A stretch of 64,000 nt of DNA from Rohdeia mirabilis (GCA_007750655.1 CP036290.1:1488001-1552000); one strand, 5' to 3'; shown: positions 8,176 through 15,750, numbered from the stretch's first letter. Numbers and translations: made by a program. The notes: generated from the letters alone by a model not told the origin.

Positions 8176-8646
8176 GTGGCGGTCCGGTCCGGGTACATGG
8201 GGGACACATGTGTCCTGGCGCATGGGCTACAGTCGGGCCTGACAGATCGAGCCGGCCACTGTCCCCTGGTCTGGATGCCCTGCGGTCGCTCCCGGCTGCG
8301 GGGGACCGAGGAGATCGAGGCGGAGCGGGTCGGAGTGGCCGACCCTCTCCTGCTGCTGAGCCGCCTCGACCCGTTGGGCTTCCTGCTCAAGCGGGCTGAG
8401 GCGTGGGCGTTGGGGCGAGCTGCAGCGGCTGGCGGGGCGCTCGAGACCTGGTCGCGACGGCCCGTGCCGGACGAGGAGGGGCCGCATGGGCTGGTCGCGA
8501 CGCTGGTCGGGCTCGCGGTCGACGCGCCGAGGCTGGTCGAGCGGATCGAAGCGACGACGCGCTGGCACGACCTGGAAGGCGCGGTCGATGAGGCGCAGGC
8601 CTACGCGGAGGAGGTGGCGGTCCTGGGGATGGGTGAGGGGGGGTGA
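8176..8646 (+). CDS. Chimeric H copy with a replaced N-terminus (H4)
   Basis: From about 8,275 the sequence matches H from its WLRGTEE segment to the end, including LVERIEATTRWHDLEGAVDE, in an unbroken frame. The first ~30 residues are unrelated to H and come from the DNA that follows the FG-GAP gene. The open frame allows about 156 residues from a GTG at 8176 (a TTG is one codon earlier). It may be a functional variant or a remnant that happens to be open. A second partial helix copy follows immediately downstream. Confidence 0.45.
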   Translation: MAVRSGYMGDTCVLAHGLQSGLTDRAGHCPLVWMPCGRSRLRGTEEIEAERVGVADPLLLLSRLDPLGFLLKRAEAWALGRAAAAGGALETWSRRPVPDEEGPHGLVATLVGLAVDAPRLVERIEATTRWHDLEGAVDEAQAYAEEVAVLGMGEGG

Positions 8647-8686
8647 CTCGTCCCGACCCTGCGCGGCTCTGCCGTCGGCACATCCC

Positions 8687-8803
8687 CGGCTCGTCGAGCG
8701 GATCGAGACCAACTCCCAGGGGGGCCAGCTGGAAGACGCGGCGGAGGAGGCGCAGGGGGTGGTCGAGGAAGTTGTCGCCGCGATTGCCCTCAGCCAAGGC
8801 TGA
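8687..8803 (+). pseudogene. Second partial H C-terminal helix (H4b)
   Basis: This open segment encodes RLVERIETNSQGGQLEDAAE and ends in ALSQG before a stop at 8803. It is a diverged duplicate of the H C-terminus, 40 bp after the first copy, in the same arrangement as at H3. It has no start codon of its own. Confidence 0.5.
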
Positions 8804-8831
8804 TGGGGGCCCGCCGCGATACCCTGGTGGC

Positions 8832-9365
8832 ATGGAACGAGAGGTCAAGACATACCGCATCTTGCTCCGAGCCGCGGAACTGGAGGTGAAGCGAGCTCAA
8901 GAGGAAGAAGAAGGTACGTTCTTCATGCGAATACACACGATCTTGCTGCTTGCTTTCGCCGTCGAAGCCCACATGAATCACGTCGGACTGAGTCGGGAGC
9001 CGGATTGGAACGATGTTGAGAGGACGAAGTACCGGACACAGGTGAGCAAGAGGAGTGCTTACCTGGAGTGGGCTGGCATCGACGAGAGTGATGATCGCGT
9101 TGTGCAGCTCATCAGGCTGTTCGAGTGCCGCGATCAGTTGGCTCACGGCAAGACAGTGACTCTCAACCTCGATGGCGACGGGCCACGCTTCGAAATGGCG
9201 GGCATCGCCTTCCCGTCACAGGATTGGGAGCAGGTCGCGTCTTCTCCATCCGAGCTAGGGGCAATCTGGGAGTGCTGCGTCTCATTGATGGGCGACGCGC
9301 ACCAGCGAGTCTTCGATGCGGCTCTCGCCGCCGGAGCGCCGTGGTCGGCTCACGGCTACGTCTAG
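8832..9365 (+). CDS. HEPN-like protein, cargo D
   Basis: This 177-residue, mainly helical protein contains CRDQLAHGKT near residue 105, an R-x4-H motif typical of HEPN-superfamily RNases. The upstream helix LAFAVEAHMNHVG and the charged RIHTILL segment fit the HEPN four-helix layout, in which proteins often act as ribonuclease toxins or in defence systems. The family call rests on this motif alone. The start is the ATG at 8832, about 28 bp after the H4b remnant. Unlike other cargo, it lies between the H remnant and the E element rather than after the E element. No clear antitoxin gene is adjacent. Confidence 0.5.
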   Translation: MEREVKTYRILLRAAELEVKRAQEEEEGTFFMRIHTILLLAFAVEAHMNHVGLSREPDWNDVERTKYRTQVSKRSAYLEWAGIDESDDRVVQLIRLFECRDQLAHGKTVTLNLDGDGPRFEMAGIAFPSQDWEQVASSPSELGAIWECCVSLMGDAHQRVFDAALAAGAPWSAHGYV

Positions 9366-9371
9366 CTTGTC

Positions 9372-9443
9372 ACATGGACGATCACGCATGGCGATCCGCG
9401 CGCGAATGCCGCTTGGCTAGCAGCCGCAAGCGGAACGGGACCC
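9372..9443. repeat. E element E4
   Basis: ATGGACGATCACGCATGGCG, then GATCCGCGCGCGAATG, then GGCTAGCAGCCGCAAGCGG and AACGGGACC align with E6 and E7 across the element. It starts only 6 bp after the stop of cargo D. Confidence 0.6.
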
Positions 9444-9473
9444 GCATCGCCCGGGGGGGGCCTTGTTGCCGTG

Positions 9474-9602
9474 ATGAGCGTTATCGCCTGGGTTGTGTTT
9501 GCGGTGCTGGAGGTCTCCGCTCCACTGGCGATCATGCTTGTTCTGCCGGGATTGTGCTGGTCCGTCTACGAAGTGCATTCTGCTAGACGACCGGATGGCT
9601 AG
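9474..9602 (+). CDS. Possible 42-aa membrane peptide
   Basis: A short open frame from ATG 9474 gives 42 residues that are almost wholly hydrophobic over positions 2-33 (MSVIAWVVFAVLEVS then PLAIMLVLPGLCW), followed by a basic tail with ARR. It would form one or two short transmembrane helices. There is no strong ribosome-binding site and no homologue I recognise, so it may be chance. It sits between E4 and the zinc-ribbon gene. Confidence 0.35.
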   Translation: MSVIAWVVFAVLEVSAPLAIMLVLPGLCWSVYEVHSARRPDG

Positions 9603-9679
9603 TCGCCGATCGCGTCGGAGTTCAAGGGAGTCCTAGTGAAAGGCATCGAGAAGACAATACATCAGTCAAGCAGCAAAAC

Positions 9680-9898
9680 ATGCAGTGCCCGCGATGCAGC
9701 AGCAGTCGGCTTCAAGTCGTCGCCGAGACAGAGACCACTGGCTACGGCTCTGGGAAGGGCTGCTGCGGCTGCCTGATGCTTGGTCCTCTCGGCCTGTTGT
9801 TCGGACTGTTCGGCATGGGTAATGCAACGACTCATCACACTTGGGTCTGCCTCGACTGCGCTGGTCGCTTCAAGCCTCGCGCGCTACGGAGGCGCTAG
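9680..9898 (+). CDS. Zinc-ribbon membrane protein (LITAF-like)
   Basis: This 72-residue protein starts with a zinc knuckle CPRCSSSRLQVV. It has a central hydrophobic hairpin GKGCCGCLMLGPLGLLFGLF, and closes with a second knuckle CLDCAGRF before a basic tail. This CxxC, membrane hairpin, CxxC layout is that of small bacterial LITAF-like zinc-ribbon proteins, thought to sit at the membrane face; function is unknown. The start is the ATG giving CPRC four residues in. It is complete, in cargo position before the H5 remnant. Confidence 0.7.
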   Translation: MQCPRCSSSRLQVVAETETTGYGSGKGCCGCLMLGPLGLLFGLFGMGNATTHHTWVCLDCAGRFKPRALRRR

Positions 9899-9973
9899 CT
9901 CTTGGCTGCCACGGCACCGCAAGCGTGCATCGGACGCCGCAAGGACCCGGGGGCTGAGTTCCTACCCTTGTGA

Positions 9974-10336
9974 GCCGAAGCTTGGCTGCGCGGGACCGAG
10001 GAGGTCGAGGCGGTGCGGATCGCCGTGGCCGACCCGCTGCTGCTGCCGAAGCACGTCGACACCGTGGGGTTCCTGCTCGAGCGGGCCGAGGCGTGGGCGG
10101 CGAATCAGGCGGCAGCCGCCGGACGGGTACTCGACCGCAGCGTGTGCCGTCCGGTGGTCGACGAGGACGGGCCGAGCGGGCTCGTCGCGACCCTGCTCGA
10201 GCTTGCGATCGACGCGCCCCGGCTGGTGGAGCGAATCGAGGCGACGACGCGCTGGCACGACATCGAAGGCGCGGTCGACGAAGCGCAGGCGTACGCGGAG
10301 GATGTGGCGGTACTGGCGATGGGCGAGGCGGGCTGA
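9974..10336 (+). pseudogene. N-terminally truncated H copy (H5)
   Basis: An unbroken frame after the stop at 9971-9973 encodes AEAWLRGTEEVEAVRIAVAD and continues to the H C-terminus (stop at 10336). It lacks the first ~30 residues of H. A GTG at 10,013 could start a 107-residue product. It is the longest of the truncated copies and closely matches the full-length H genes, so it may be recent or still expressed. Confidence 0.55.
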
Positions 10337-10431
10337 GTGGGGCGACTCCGGATCGCGCATACTGCCCTAGACTCAGTGCCTCGCAAGCGCGACCGTCCGA
10401 GTGGGCTGGCGCGCGTCAGTCAGCAGACTGG

Positions 10432-10516
10432 GTGATCAAGGGAGCGATGGATGATCAGAGCAGACGATCGGGGCCGGGGAGAGGCTCGGGCCAGCAACCG
10501 CGAACGCAACGGTACC
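10432..10516. repeat. E element E5
   Basis: The sequence runs GTGATCAAGGGAGCG, ATGGATGATCAGAGCAGACG, ATCGGGGCCGGGGAGAGG, then GGGCCAGCAACCGCG and AACGCAACGG. The preceding linker (about 10,340-10,431) is also shared with E3 and partly with E6. The CoiA-like gene begins about 30 bp downstream. Confidence 0.75.
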
Positions 10517-10548
10517 AGTGTGGACGCAAGTGCGCCGAGACCCAGCAA

Positions 10549-11556
10549 GTGACGAAACGGGAAGTTCAGTTCTCCTATGCAATTGACGGCAATGGTCGAG
10601 TCCTCCCTGCTGAGGATGCGCCGAGGGATGAGGCGTACACTTGCCCTGAGTGCCACAAGCCTCTTGTCCTAAAGCGAGGGGATGTGTTGCGGCCGCACTT
10701 TGCTCACCACCCAGAGGATCAACACTCTGGGGAAACCTACTTGCACTATGTGGCGAAGCACCTCATCGCCCAAGCCGTGCGGGAGTCGCGAGGGAGGTCC
10801 AGTAGGCCGCGGGTCATCCGGAGTTGCCCCGTATGTGCTGGTGTAATGGAGCAAGAGCTCCCTGTGACTGTCCGTGACGCGAAGGTTGAGTGTCGGTTGC
10901 CAAGTGGTTTCGTTCTCGACGTCGGACTCTTCGAGGGATTCGCGCTCATCGGTGGTGTGGAGGTTCTTTGCACCCACAGAGTTGACGAGGGCAAAGCAGC
11001 TGCGCTGGAGGTGCCTTTCTACGAGCTGAGGGCCGAGGACATTCTACAAGACTCTCTGATTTGGAGGCCAGTGCGGGACAGGGGGGCGGAGAGCGTCTGC
11101 TCGCCCTGTATGCATCGTGTCGCACGATACGAGAAGGCCATGCGGCAGATCGGTGAGTTCTCGCGGCAGCCCAAGCCGAGCGGTGGCCTTATAGCAGTGC
11201 CCCATCTCTGCGCAAGCTGTACTGGTCCGATGCTCCTCTACTGGCATGATTCCTGGCCAGCGAGAGATCGACGCTTCTCGAAGGGCGGCGCCCCAGGGTT
11301 CCTGCGCGCCATTGAGGTCGACCGAAAGTTTGAACCTCTTTGTCCGCGCTCGGAGTGCGGAAGGTTCGAGCGAGATCCGAAGTTCTTTGAGCGGGCGTTC
11401 GCGCCATTGAGGAGGCTGTCGGCGAAAGCGAGTCGCCAGGTGCAACGAGCGACTCTCGCCTACTCCCCCGAGTGCCGGCGTCGTATCGTGCGAGCGATGG
11501 ATTGGATTGAAGGGCGCGAAGGTCCGCTCAGCAACTATCGCCCCTTTGGGGGATGA
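10549..11556 (+). CDS. CoiA-like nuclease family protein, cargo E
   Basis: This 335-residue protein has the N-terminal zinc-binding region of competence protein CoiA-like proteins. A CPECHKPLVLKRGD motif is followed by RPHFAH, GETYLHYVAKHLIA and a second CPVC pair. A nuclease-like core follows, with LPSGFVLDVGLFEG and GGVEVLCTH, where the Asp and Glu fit motifs II and III of the PD-(D/E)xK fold. Later CSPC, CASC and a CPRSEC cluster suggest further zinc sites. CoiA family members are linked to DNA processing, and similar proteins occur on mobile islands. The start is the GTG after E5; the frame also runs back through E5, but that part is repeat DNA. The stop overlaps the next start. Confidence 0.65.
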   Translation: MTKREVQFSYAIDGNGRVLPAEDAPRDEAYTCPECHKPLVLKRGDVLRPHFAHHPEDQHSGETYLHYVAKHLIAQAVRESRGRSSRPRVIRSCPVCAGVMEQELPVTVRDAKVECRLPSGFVLDVGLFEGFALIGGVEVLCTHRVDEGKAAALEVPFYELRAEDILQDSLIWRPVRDRGAESVCSPCMHRVARYEKAMRQIGEFSRQPKPSGGLIAVPHLCASCTGPMLLYWHDSWPARDRRFSKGGAPGFLRAIEVDRKFEPLCPRSECGRFERDPKFFERAFAPLRRLSAKASRQVQRATLAYSPECRRRIVRAMDWIEGREGPLSNYRPFGG

Positions 11557-11906
11557 GCCGCGGCGTTAGAGTCTGGAGGGTGTGGTGCGAATGTGGGGAG
11601 TCAGAGAGCTTGGAAGAAGCGACGATACAGCCCGTGGGCTTCCCCCTCGAGCGAGCCGAGGCGTGGGCGATGGGGAGGGCCGCCGCAGCTGGGAAAGAGC
11701 TGAACTGTCGCGAGCGACGCCCCACGCCCGACGACGACTCGCGGCACGGGCTCGCCGTCACCCTGCTCGGCCTAGCGATCGACGCGCCTACGCTGGTCGA
11801 GCGCATCGAGGCCACGACGCGCTGGCACGACCTCGAAGGCGCGGTCGATGAAGCGCAGGGGTACGCGGAGGATGTGGCGGTCCAGGCGATGGGCGAGGCG
11901 GGCTGA
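11553..11906 (+). CDS. Chimeric short H copy (H6)
   Basis: The ATG overlaps the CoiA-like stop (ATGA at 11,553-11,556). It gives 117 residues, of which the first ~25 are unrelated to H. The rest match H from QPVGFPLERAEAWAMGRAAA to the end, including LVERIEATTRWHDLEGAVDE. The overlap could let it be translated with the CoiA-like gene. Like H4 it shows N-terminal replacement with a conserved C-terminal helix. It may equally be a remnant that remained open by chance. Confidence 0.5.
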   Translation: MSRGVRVWRVWCECGESESLEEATIQPVGFPLERAEAWAMGRAAAAGKELNCRERRPTPDDDSRHGLAVTLLGLAIDAPTLVERIEATTRWHDLEGAVDEAQGYAEDVAVQAMGEAG

Positions 11907-12040
11907 CTCGCCTCGATCCGTGGCGACGCCCACCTGCCTGGTGATCGACGCGCACGCCCAGCGGAGCTCCCCAACGTGGTAGCGCCCTGATCTCGCAAGC
12001 ACGACGGTCCGAGCCGTCCAGCGCGCACTCAGTACCCCCG

Positions 12041-12119
12041 GTGATTGAAGAGGCGATGGATGATCAGGTCAGGCGATCGGGGCGGAGAGGCTCAACGCCA
12101 GCAAACGGGAACGGAACGG
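12041..12119. repeat. E element E6
   Basis: The sequence is GTGATTGAAGAGGCG, ATGGATGATCAGGTCAGGCG, ATCGGGGCGGAGAGGC, then CGCCAGCAAACGGG and AACGGAACGG. The linker from about 11,985 is also shared with E5 (CTCGCAAGCACGACGGTCCG). Cargo F, reading leftwards, stops about 87 bp downstream. Confidence 0.75.
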
Positions 12120-12206
12120 ACGCAGGGTCGTGCTTCGGTGTGAGCAGGGCGCCGTTGCTCATCGCATGGAGCCACGCGGCTTGGTAGTCGCTCTTGTCCA
12201 TCGCAC

Positions 12207-12869
12207 TCACGATCCCGTACTCGTCTCGCTGAGGATCCGGACCATCCGCTCGTTCGAGTCGAAGAGCACAGTGGCCTGCTTGCTCTGGAACTTGCCGCTC
12301 TTCATCGAGGTCCTGCTCCACACCGCAGTGATGGAGCCGTCGGCACCGTAGTTCTTCGCCATCGGCTCTGCGCCAAGGGTGTCGATCGCCTGGGCGAGGG
12401 TCGTCTCTCCTGGCTTCAACTCGCGCAGCGCGCTCGGGTCGAACCCCCCGTTCGTGGACATGCCCGCGAAGAGGCTCTTGTCCGTCTGCACGTCGGCGAT
12501 CGTCACGCGGTCAAGGGTCGTGCGGATAGTCCCTGCGTTGTAGGCATCGAACTTCCACAGCACGCCCGGCGCGAGGTGCTGAGTGGTCGCCATCGCGTTG
12601 CCGATCTTCGCCCCGGTCGGGTCGAGCAACTCGAAGGTGACCGTGCAGAAGCTCAGAGTCTCCTCGCCGAGGTTCGTGGCGACGCCTCGGAACCCGGCGA
12701 CGCCACCGCCGATGCCACCATGGCGCAGAACTCCGGTGACCTCTACGCGAACGTCGTGGACGACCGTCGGAGCTGGGAGGTCGAGGTTCGAGGGGACGGT
12801 CGCACACGCGGACAGGAGGGCGGCGGCGAGACCCGATGCAAGGGCCGAGGGTCGATCGCGAAGGAGCAT
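12207..12869 (-). CDS. FxLYD plus BamE-like lipoprotein, cargo F
   Basis: This 220-residue protein has a signal peptide with lipobox LLSAC. Residues about 40-130 look like an FxLYD domain, with GVATNLGEETLSFCTVTFEL, a LLDPTGAKIG turn and a LAPGVLWKF end strand. Residues about 145-215 resemble a BamE/SmpA-type fold, with LKPGETTLAQAIDTLG and later an AVWSRTS strand. It is therefore probably a periplasmic-facing lipoprotein involved in envelope protein interactions. Its ATG is 11 bp after the stop of the DUF4041 gene on the same strand, so it is probably the third gene of that operon rather than an isolated cassette. Confidence 0.65.
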   Translation of the reverse strand: MLLRDRPSALASGLAAALLSACATVPSNLDLPAPTVVHDVRVEVTGVLRHGGIGGGVAGFRGVATNLGEETLSFCTVTFELLDPTGAKIGNAMATTQHLAPGVLWKFDAYNAGTIRTTLDRVTIADVQTDKSLFAGMSTNGGFDPSALRELKPGETTLAQAIDTLGAEPMAKNYGADGSITAVWSRTSMKSGKFQSKQATVLFDSNERMVRILSETSTGS

Positions 12870-12880
12870 GACGATGGTGT

Positions 12881-14221
12881 CTAGGGGGTCTTGGGCCAGG
12901 ATCCGACGCTCTGATGGTACTCGGTGGCGTCGCTATTCTCGGTGAACTCCAGGAGTGCGCCGAGCTTGCTTTCCAACGCATCGCGCACTTCGGTAGGAGT
13001 GGCAAAGAAGAACTCCTTGCGTTGGTTGACGCTGTTGAGGCGGCGGTCGGCGAAGTGTCGGTGAAGATCTGCTTCGAGTGTCACCGCGTCTTCGGAGAAG
13101 AACAGGCAGTGGGTGTCGAAGGTGAATGGTACGGAAGCGCCACTGAGCTCGCTGACACGCTCCGAGGGGGTCAAGCGTCTGGTGAGGCCGATCTTGACGA
13201 CGCCTTCGCCGAACGCGCCCCGGTTGGAGATGACGTACACGTATCCTGCTCGGATGTTGGCCGCTCGGAAGTCGTTCTGCTCGATCGCAGCGTCGATGGC
13301 GAGCAAGCGCTCTGCGAGTTCTGAATCGTCCTGGCCGTTGGCCCGTAGTGATGCTAGCGCGTTGTCGATGTGGGCGCGCTCCTTGTCGAGACGCTCGCGC
13401 TCGGCCGCGAGTTCGGCTGCGACTCGCTTCTCCTCGCGGATGCGTGCACGCTCCTCGCGAGCAGCTTCCTTCTCCTCCTGCTTCTTCATGAGGAAGTCGG
13501 CGGTGAGCTCGATCTCCTCTATGCGGAGGGCGTGGAACTGGTTGCTGATGTGCATCTCCATCATCGCGCCGAGCTTCGCGATCGAATCGCGGGACTTCTC
13601 GATGCGCTTCTTCGCAGTCTCGACGTTGCCCGCGCGCATCGAGCGGAGGCTGTTCTCGACCTCGGCGTTGTAGGCGCGGAGCATCAGCTTCCCCAAGTCG
13701 CGTGTCATCTTCCGACCTTTCGCAAGCGAGTTGTCGTAGGTGAAGTTCGAAGAACACTCGATTGCGGTGCCGAGCTTGACGGACTCGGCGATCTGTCCCG
13801 TCAGCTCCTGGAGGCGGCTCCTATAGGCGGATGCGTGCTCTAGGGGATGGTGGTAGCGGTAGATGCCGACCGCCTGGAGGACATGCTCGTCGCTGATGGG
13901 GGCGAGCTCCTCTCCCGAGCTGGAGGATTCAAGGCGGACTCGAAGTGCGACCAACTCAGCTTCGAGGAGTGCGACTCTCGCATGAGGCGGTTCGCCGAGT
14001 TGGCTGCTTTCGCAGTTCGATGATCCAGGAGGTTCCTGCTCTCGATACGGCTGGCCCCCTGGGGTCGCGCTGATGCCATCTGCACGCACCCAGAGCTGCC
14101 AGCCCTCCGGGGCCGGAGGCCAAGTGGGGTCAGGTTGCCAGCCAGCGGGTGGCCGCCAGCCCTCCGGAGGTACGGGCCATCCAGGGGGTGGGTTGAAGAC
14201 CAGGTCGTTGGGAGCCGTCAT
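12881..14221 (-). CDS. DUF4041 / T5orf172 (GIY-YIG superfamily) protein
   Basis: This 446-residue protein has a Pro/Trp-rich N-terminus with repeated PPGW/PEGW motifs (residues 10-45). A DUF4041 region with SNFTYDNSLAKGRKMTRD and LGKLMLRAYNAEVE comes next, then a long coiled coil rich in Glu, Arg and Lys (about 225-300). The C-terminal T5orf172 domain has GYVYVISNRGAFGEGVVKIG, TRRLTPSERVSEL and the late YIG-fold motif ALEADLHRHF-like segment. T5orf172 is a GIY-YIG-superfamily domain in phage and mobile-element proteins, sometimes in defence contexts. The start overlaps the upstream stop by 4 nt, so the genes are coupled. Confidence 0.75.
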   Translation of the reverse strand: MTAPNDLVFNPPPGWPVPPEGWRPPAGWQPDPTWPPAPEGWQLWVRADGISATPGGQPYREQEPPGSSNCESSQLGEPPHARVALLEAELVALRVRLESSSSGEELAPISDEHVLQAVGIYRYHHPLEHASAYRSRLQELTGQIAESVKLGTAIECSSNFTYDNSLAKGRKMTRDLGKLMLRAYNAEVENSLRSMRAGNVETAKKRIEKSRDSIAKLGAMMEMHISNQFHALRIEEIELTADFLMKKQEEKEAAREERARIREEKRVAAELAAERERLDKERAHIDNALASLRANGQDDSELAERLLAIDAAIEQNDFRAANIRAGYVYVISNRGAFGEGVVKIGLTRRLTPSERVSELSGASVPFTFDTHCLFFSEDAVTLEADLHRHFADRRLNSVNQRKEFFFATPTEVRDALESKLGALLEFTENSDATEYHQSVGSWPKTP

Positions 14222-15420
14222 GCGCGACGGATTCCGGATGTGTCGGCGGGGACGAGGTCGTGCGGATTCTTCGAGATGCTGGCCCCGAGATGGCTCAGTG
14301 ACGCGTCAGGCGTGACTCGGGCGAGATTCAGGTCCTCGAATGGGTCGCGGGCTGTAGCGACTGCGACGAAAGGGATGCGTACATCATTGCCCGTCGCGGG
14401 GTCGATGGTCTCCGTCACGACCTCGAGCGAGATCGACTTGATGAGGCCGCGTCGATCGGCCTCGAAGACCTCGTGAAGGGAACGCAATGCAACCTGGTGG
14501 ACGATGCTCGCGTAGCGCTCCTTCTTTACCTTAACAGTGAGCTCCTTCGACGTGATCTCGTCCTTGGACTTCGTGTACTTGTAGGCAGCCCGGTTCGGAA
14601 CTGTGTCCGGCGGTGAGATCATCACGGCCAGCTTCAGCTCTGCCGTGACTGGATCGAACGAGAATTCGTGCCCGACGTCCAAGCAGTCGGGATACACGGA
14701 GTTGGCCAGAACAATGGAGACGTACTCGTCAACAGCCTCCGGGACACCGTACGCAAGGTTGTTGATCAAAGTATCAAGCTGCCTGTTGTTCTCCGTAGCC
14801 TGAGCGACGTAGGCGGCTTGGACGAGTTGTGTCCGCTGGGTGAGTTGGGCGTCGAGATCTTGGCAATGGCGCTCCCACAGCCTCATGCGCTCCTCGTGCT
14901 CACTCTTGGCGAGCTCGCAGGCGCGCTTGTACTTGCCGCGACCCAGGAGTCCGCCGAGTCCCGTGGGGGCTGGTGGGAGGCTCAGCTGCGGCGGTGCTGG
15001 CGGGGCTGGGATTGGCGGGCCAGGGTCGAACGGAGCCAGTTCGGGGCTCGGGTAGGGCGGGGGATTCTGCGGGATGCGCAGGCTCTCGAGATCGACGTAG
15101 TCGTCGACGTCAAGCGTTGCCGCGAGGATGGACTCCAGTTCCTCCCCGACTGAATCGGCTTCAGCGTTCAGTCGCTCGACTTCCGCCTCCATTGCGAAGA
15201 CGTGGGCCTCCTTGGCGCGCTTCTCCTGCCGCTTGCGATCGGCAGCGTCGGCGCGTGCCATCTGCGCGAAGGCTCGCTCCTCTTCTCGGTGCTGGCGTTC
15301 AGCCTCTCGGACCGCGGTGCGGTACCGGCGGTCGGCTTCTCGTTCCTGGCGCGCCCTATCTCGTTGAGCGAGCTTGGCCTGATGCTGTAGTTCCGCGAAG
15401 AACCCTCTACGTCTTCCCAT
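14218..15420 (-). CDS. Coiled-coil protein with a C-terminal domain seen in restriction-linked proteins
   Basis: This 400-residue protein has three parts. A basic coiled coil (residues 1-100) is rich in Arg, Glu and Ala. A Pro-rich hinge (about 115-160) contains PPAPPQLSLPPAPTGLGG. A globular C-terminal domain (about 210-395) follows, with LAYGVPEAVDEYVSIVLANS, YTKSKDEITSKEL and a closing DASLSHLGASISKNP. That closing motif resembles the end of actinobacterial proteins often annotated as restriction-associated, but no catalytic nuclease motif is visible. It is the first gene of a three-gene minus-strand operon with the DUF4041 protein and lipoprotein F, next to the island's att end. Confidence 0.6.
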   Translation of the reverse strand: MGRRRGFFAELQHQAKLAQRDRARQEREADRRYRTAVREAERQHREEERAFAQMARADAADRKRQEKRAKEAHVFAMEAEVERLNAEADSVGEELESILAATLDVDDYVDLESLRIPQNPPPYPSPELAPFDPGPPIPAPPAPPQLSLPPAPTGLGGLLGRGKYKRACELAKSEHEERMRLWERHCQDLDAQLTQRTQLVQAAYVAQATENNRQLDTLINNLAYGVPEAVDEYVSIVLANSVYPDCLDVGHEFSFDPVTAELKLAVMISPPDTVPNRAAYKYTKSKDEITSKELTVKVKKERYASIVHQVALRSLHEVFEADRRGLIKSISLEVVTETIDPATGNDVRIPFVAVATARDPFEDLNLARVTPDASLSHLGASISKNPHDLVPADTSGIRRA

Positions 15421-15602
15421 GCGATTTGATCTCCCTCCAGGTGCGAGCTGGTGACGGTTTGGATGGGCACGAACCTAGCAATCGCGGCTTGTCCTGCCGA
15501 GGCTCATGTCGGAGGTGGAGTCCGCAAGGCCGTCGGGTCTCAAGGCGACCGGAGTCGGGCGCGCTCGACCTCGCCGCGGCCACTGGGGGTCCCGCCCACC
15601 CA
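15421..15602. other. Intergenic region before att repeat
   Basis: No gene is visible. It must contain the promoter of the minus-strand three-gene operon, but no clear -35/-10 sequence stands out in this GC-rich DNA. Confidence 0.5.
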
Positions 15603-15750
15603 ACGCAGCTACAAAAGCGCTACACCCCGCGCCTCGCCACCCCGCCGAAACGGCCACTTGCCGCCATCCACCCTCCCCGTGCCGCCCAACTGGCCCCCAA
15701 AGGTGGAGCGGGAGACGGGACTCGAACCCGCGACATTCAGCTTGGGAAGC
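15603..15750. repeat. att direct repeat (junction of islands 1 and 2) with partial tRNA-Gly
   Basis: This 148-bp stretch matches 37,449-37,596 with few mismatches. Its last 47 bp (15,704-15,750) are the 3' part of tRNA-Gly(CCC) in the minus orientation, from the CCA end through the T arm to the 3' anticodon stem and loop. Identity stops sharply after TTGGGAAGC, just past the anticodon loop. The first 100 bp are conserved flank and include GCTACAAAAGCGCTACAC, whose complement has two TGTAGC units that could be arm-type integrase sites. It is an att scar and the end of island 1. Confidence 0.9.

Larger units (their letters stand above)
1..15750. mobile_element. Integrative island 1 (left end outside window)
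   Basis: The right boundary is the 148-bp repeat that contains the 3' part of tRNA-Gly(CCC), ending at 15,750. The island holds a complete integration module (DUF3987, SpoVG-like, HTH, integrase, 111-aa protein, histone-like protein, H) at its left and about eight cargo cassettes to its right. The left end is not visible. The matching module and matching att repeat in the adjacent island show that the two are relatives integrated at the same tRNA site. Whether it can still excise cannot be told from sequence. Confidence 0.75.

Noticed and set aside
5250..12119. E elements as classical integron attC sites
   Set aside because: They lack the GTTRRRY core and paired R/L boxes, and the linked recombinase lacks any sign of the integron-specific insertion; the resemblance is in layout only.
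12064..12321. 85-residue minus-strand frame after cargo F
   Set aside because: It overlaps the 3' end of cargo F and element E6 and has no motif or start signal.
15704..15750. tRNA-like sequence at the island junction
   Set aside because: It has only the 3' part of tRNA-Gly; the D arm and 5' acceptor strand are replaced by island DNA, so it is an att scar, not a functional tRNA.
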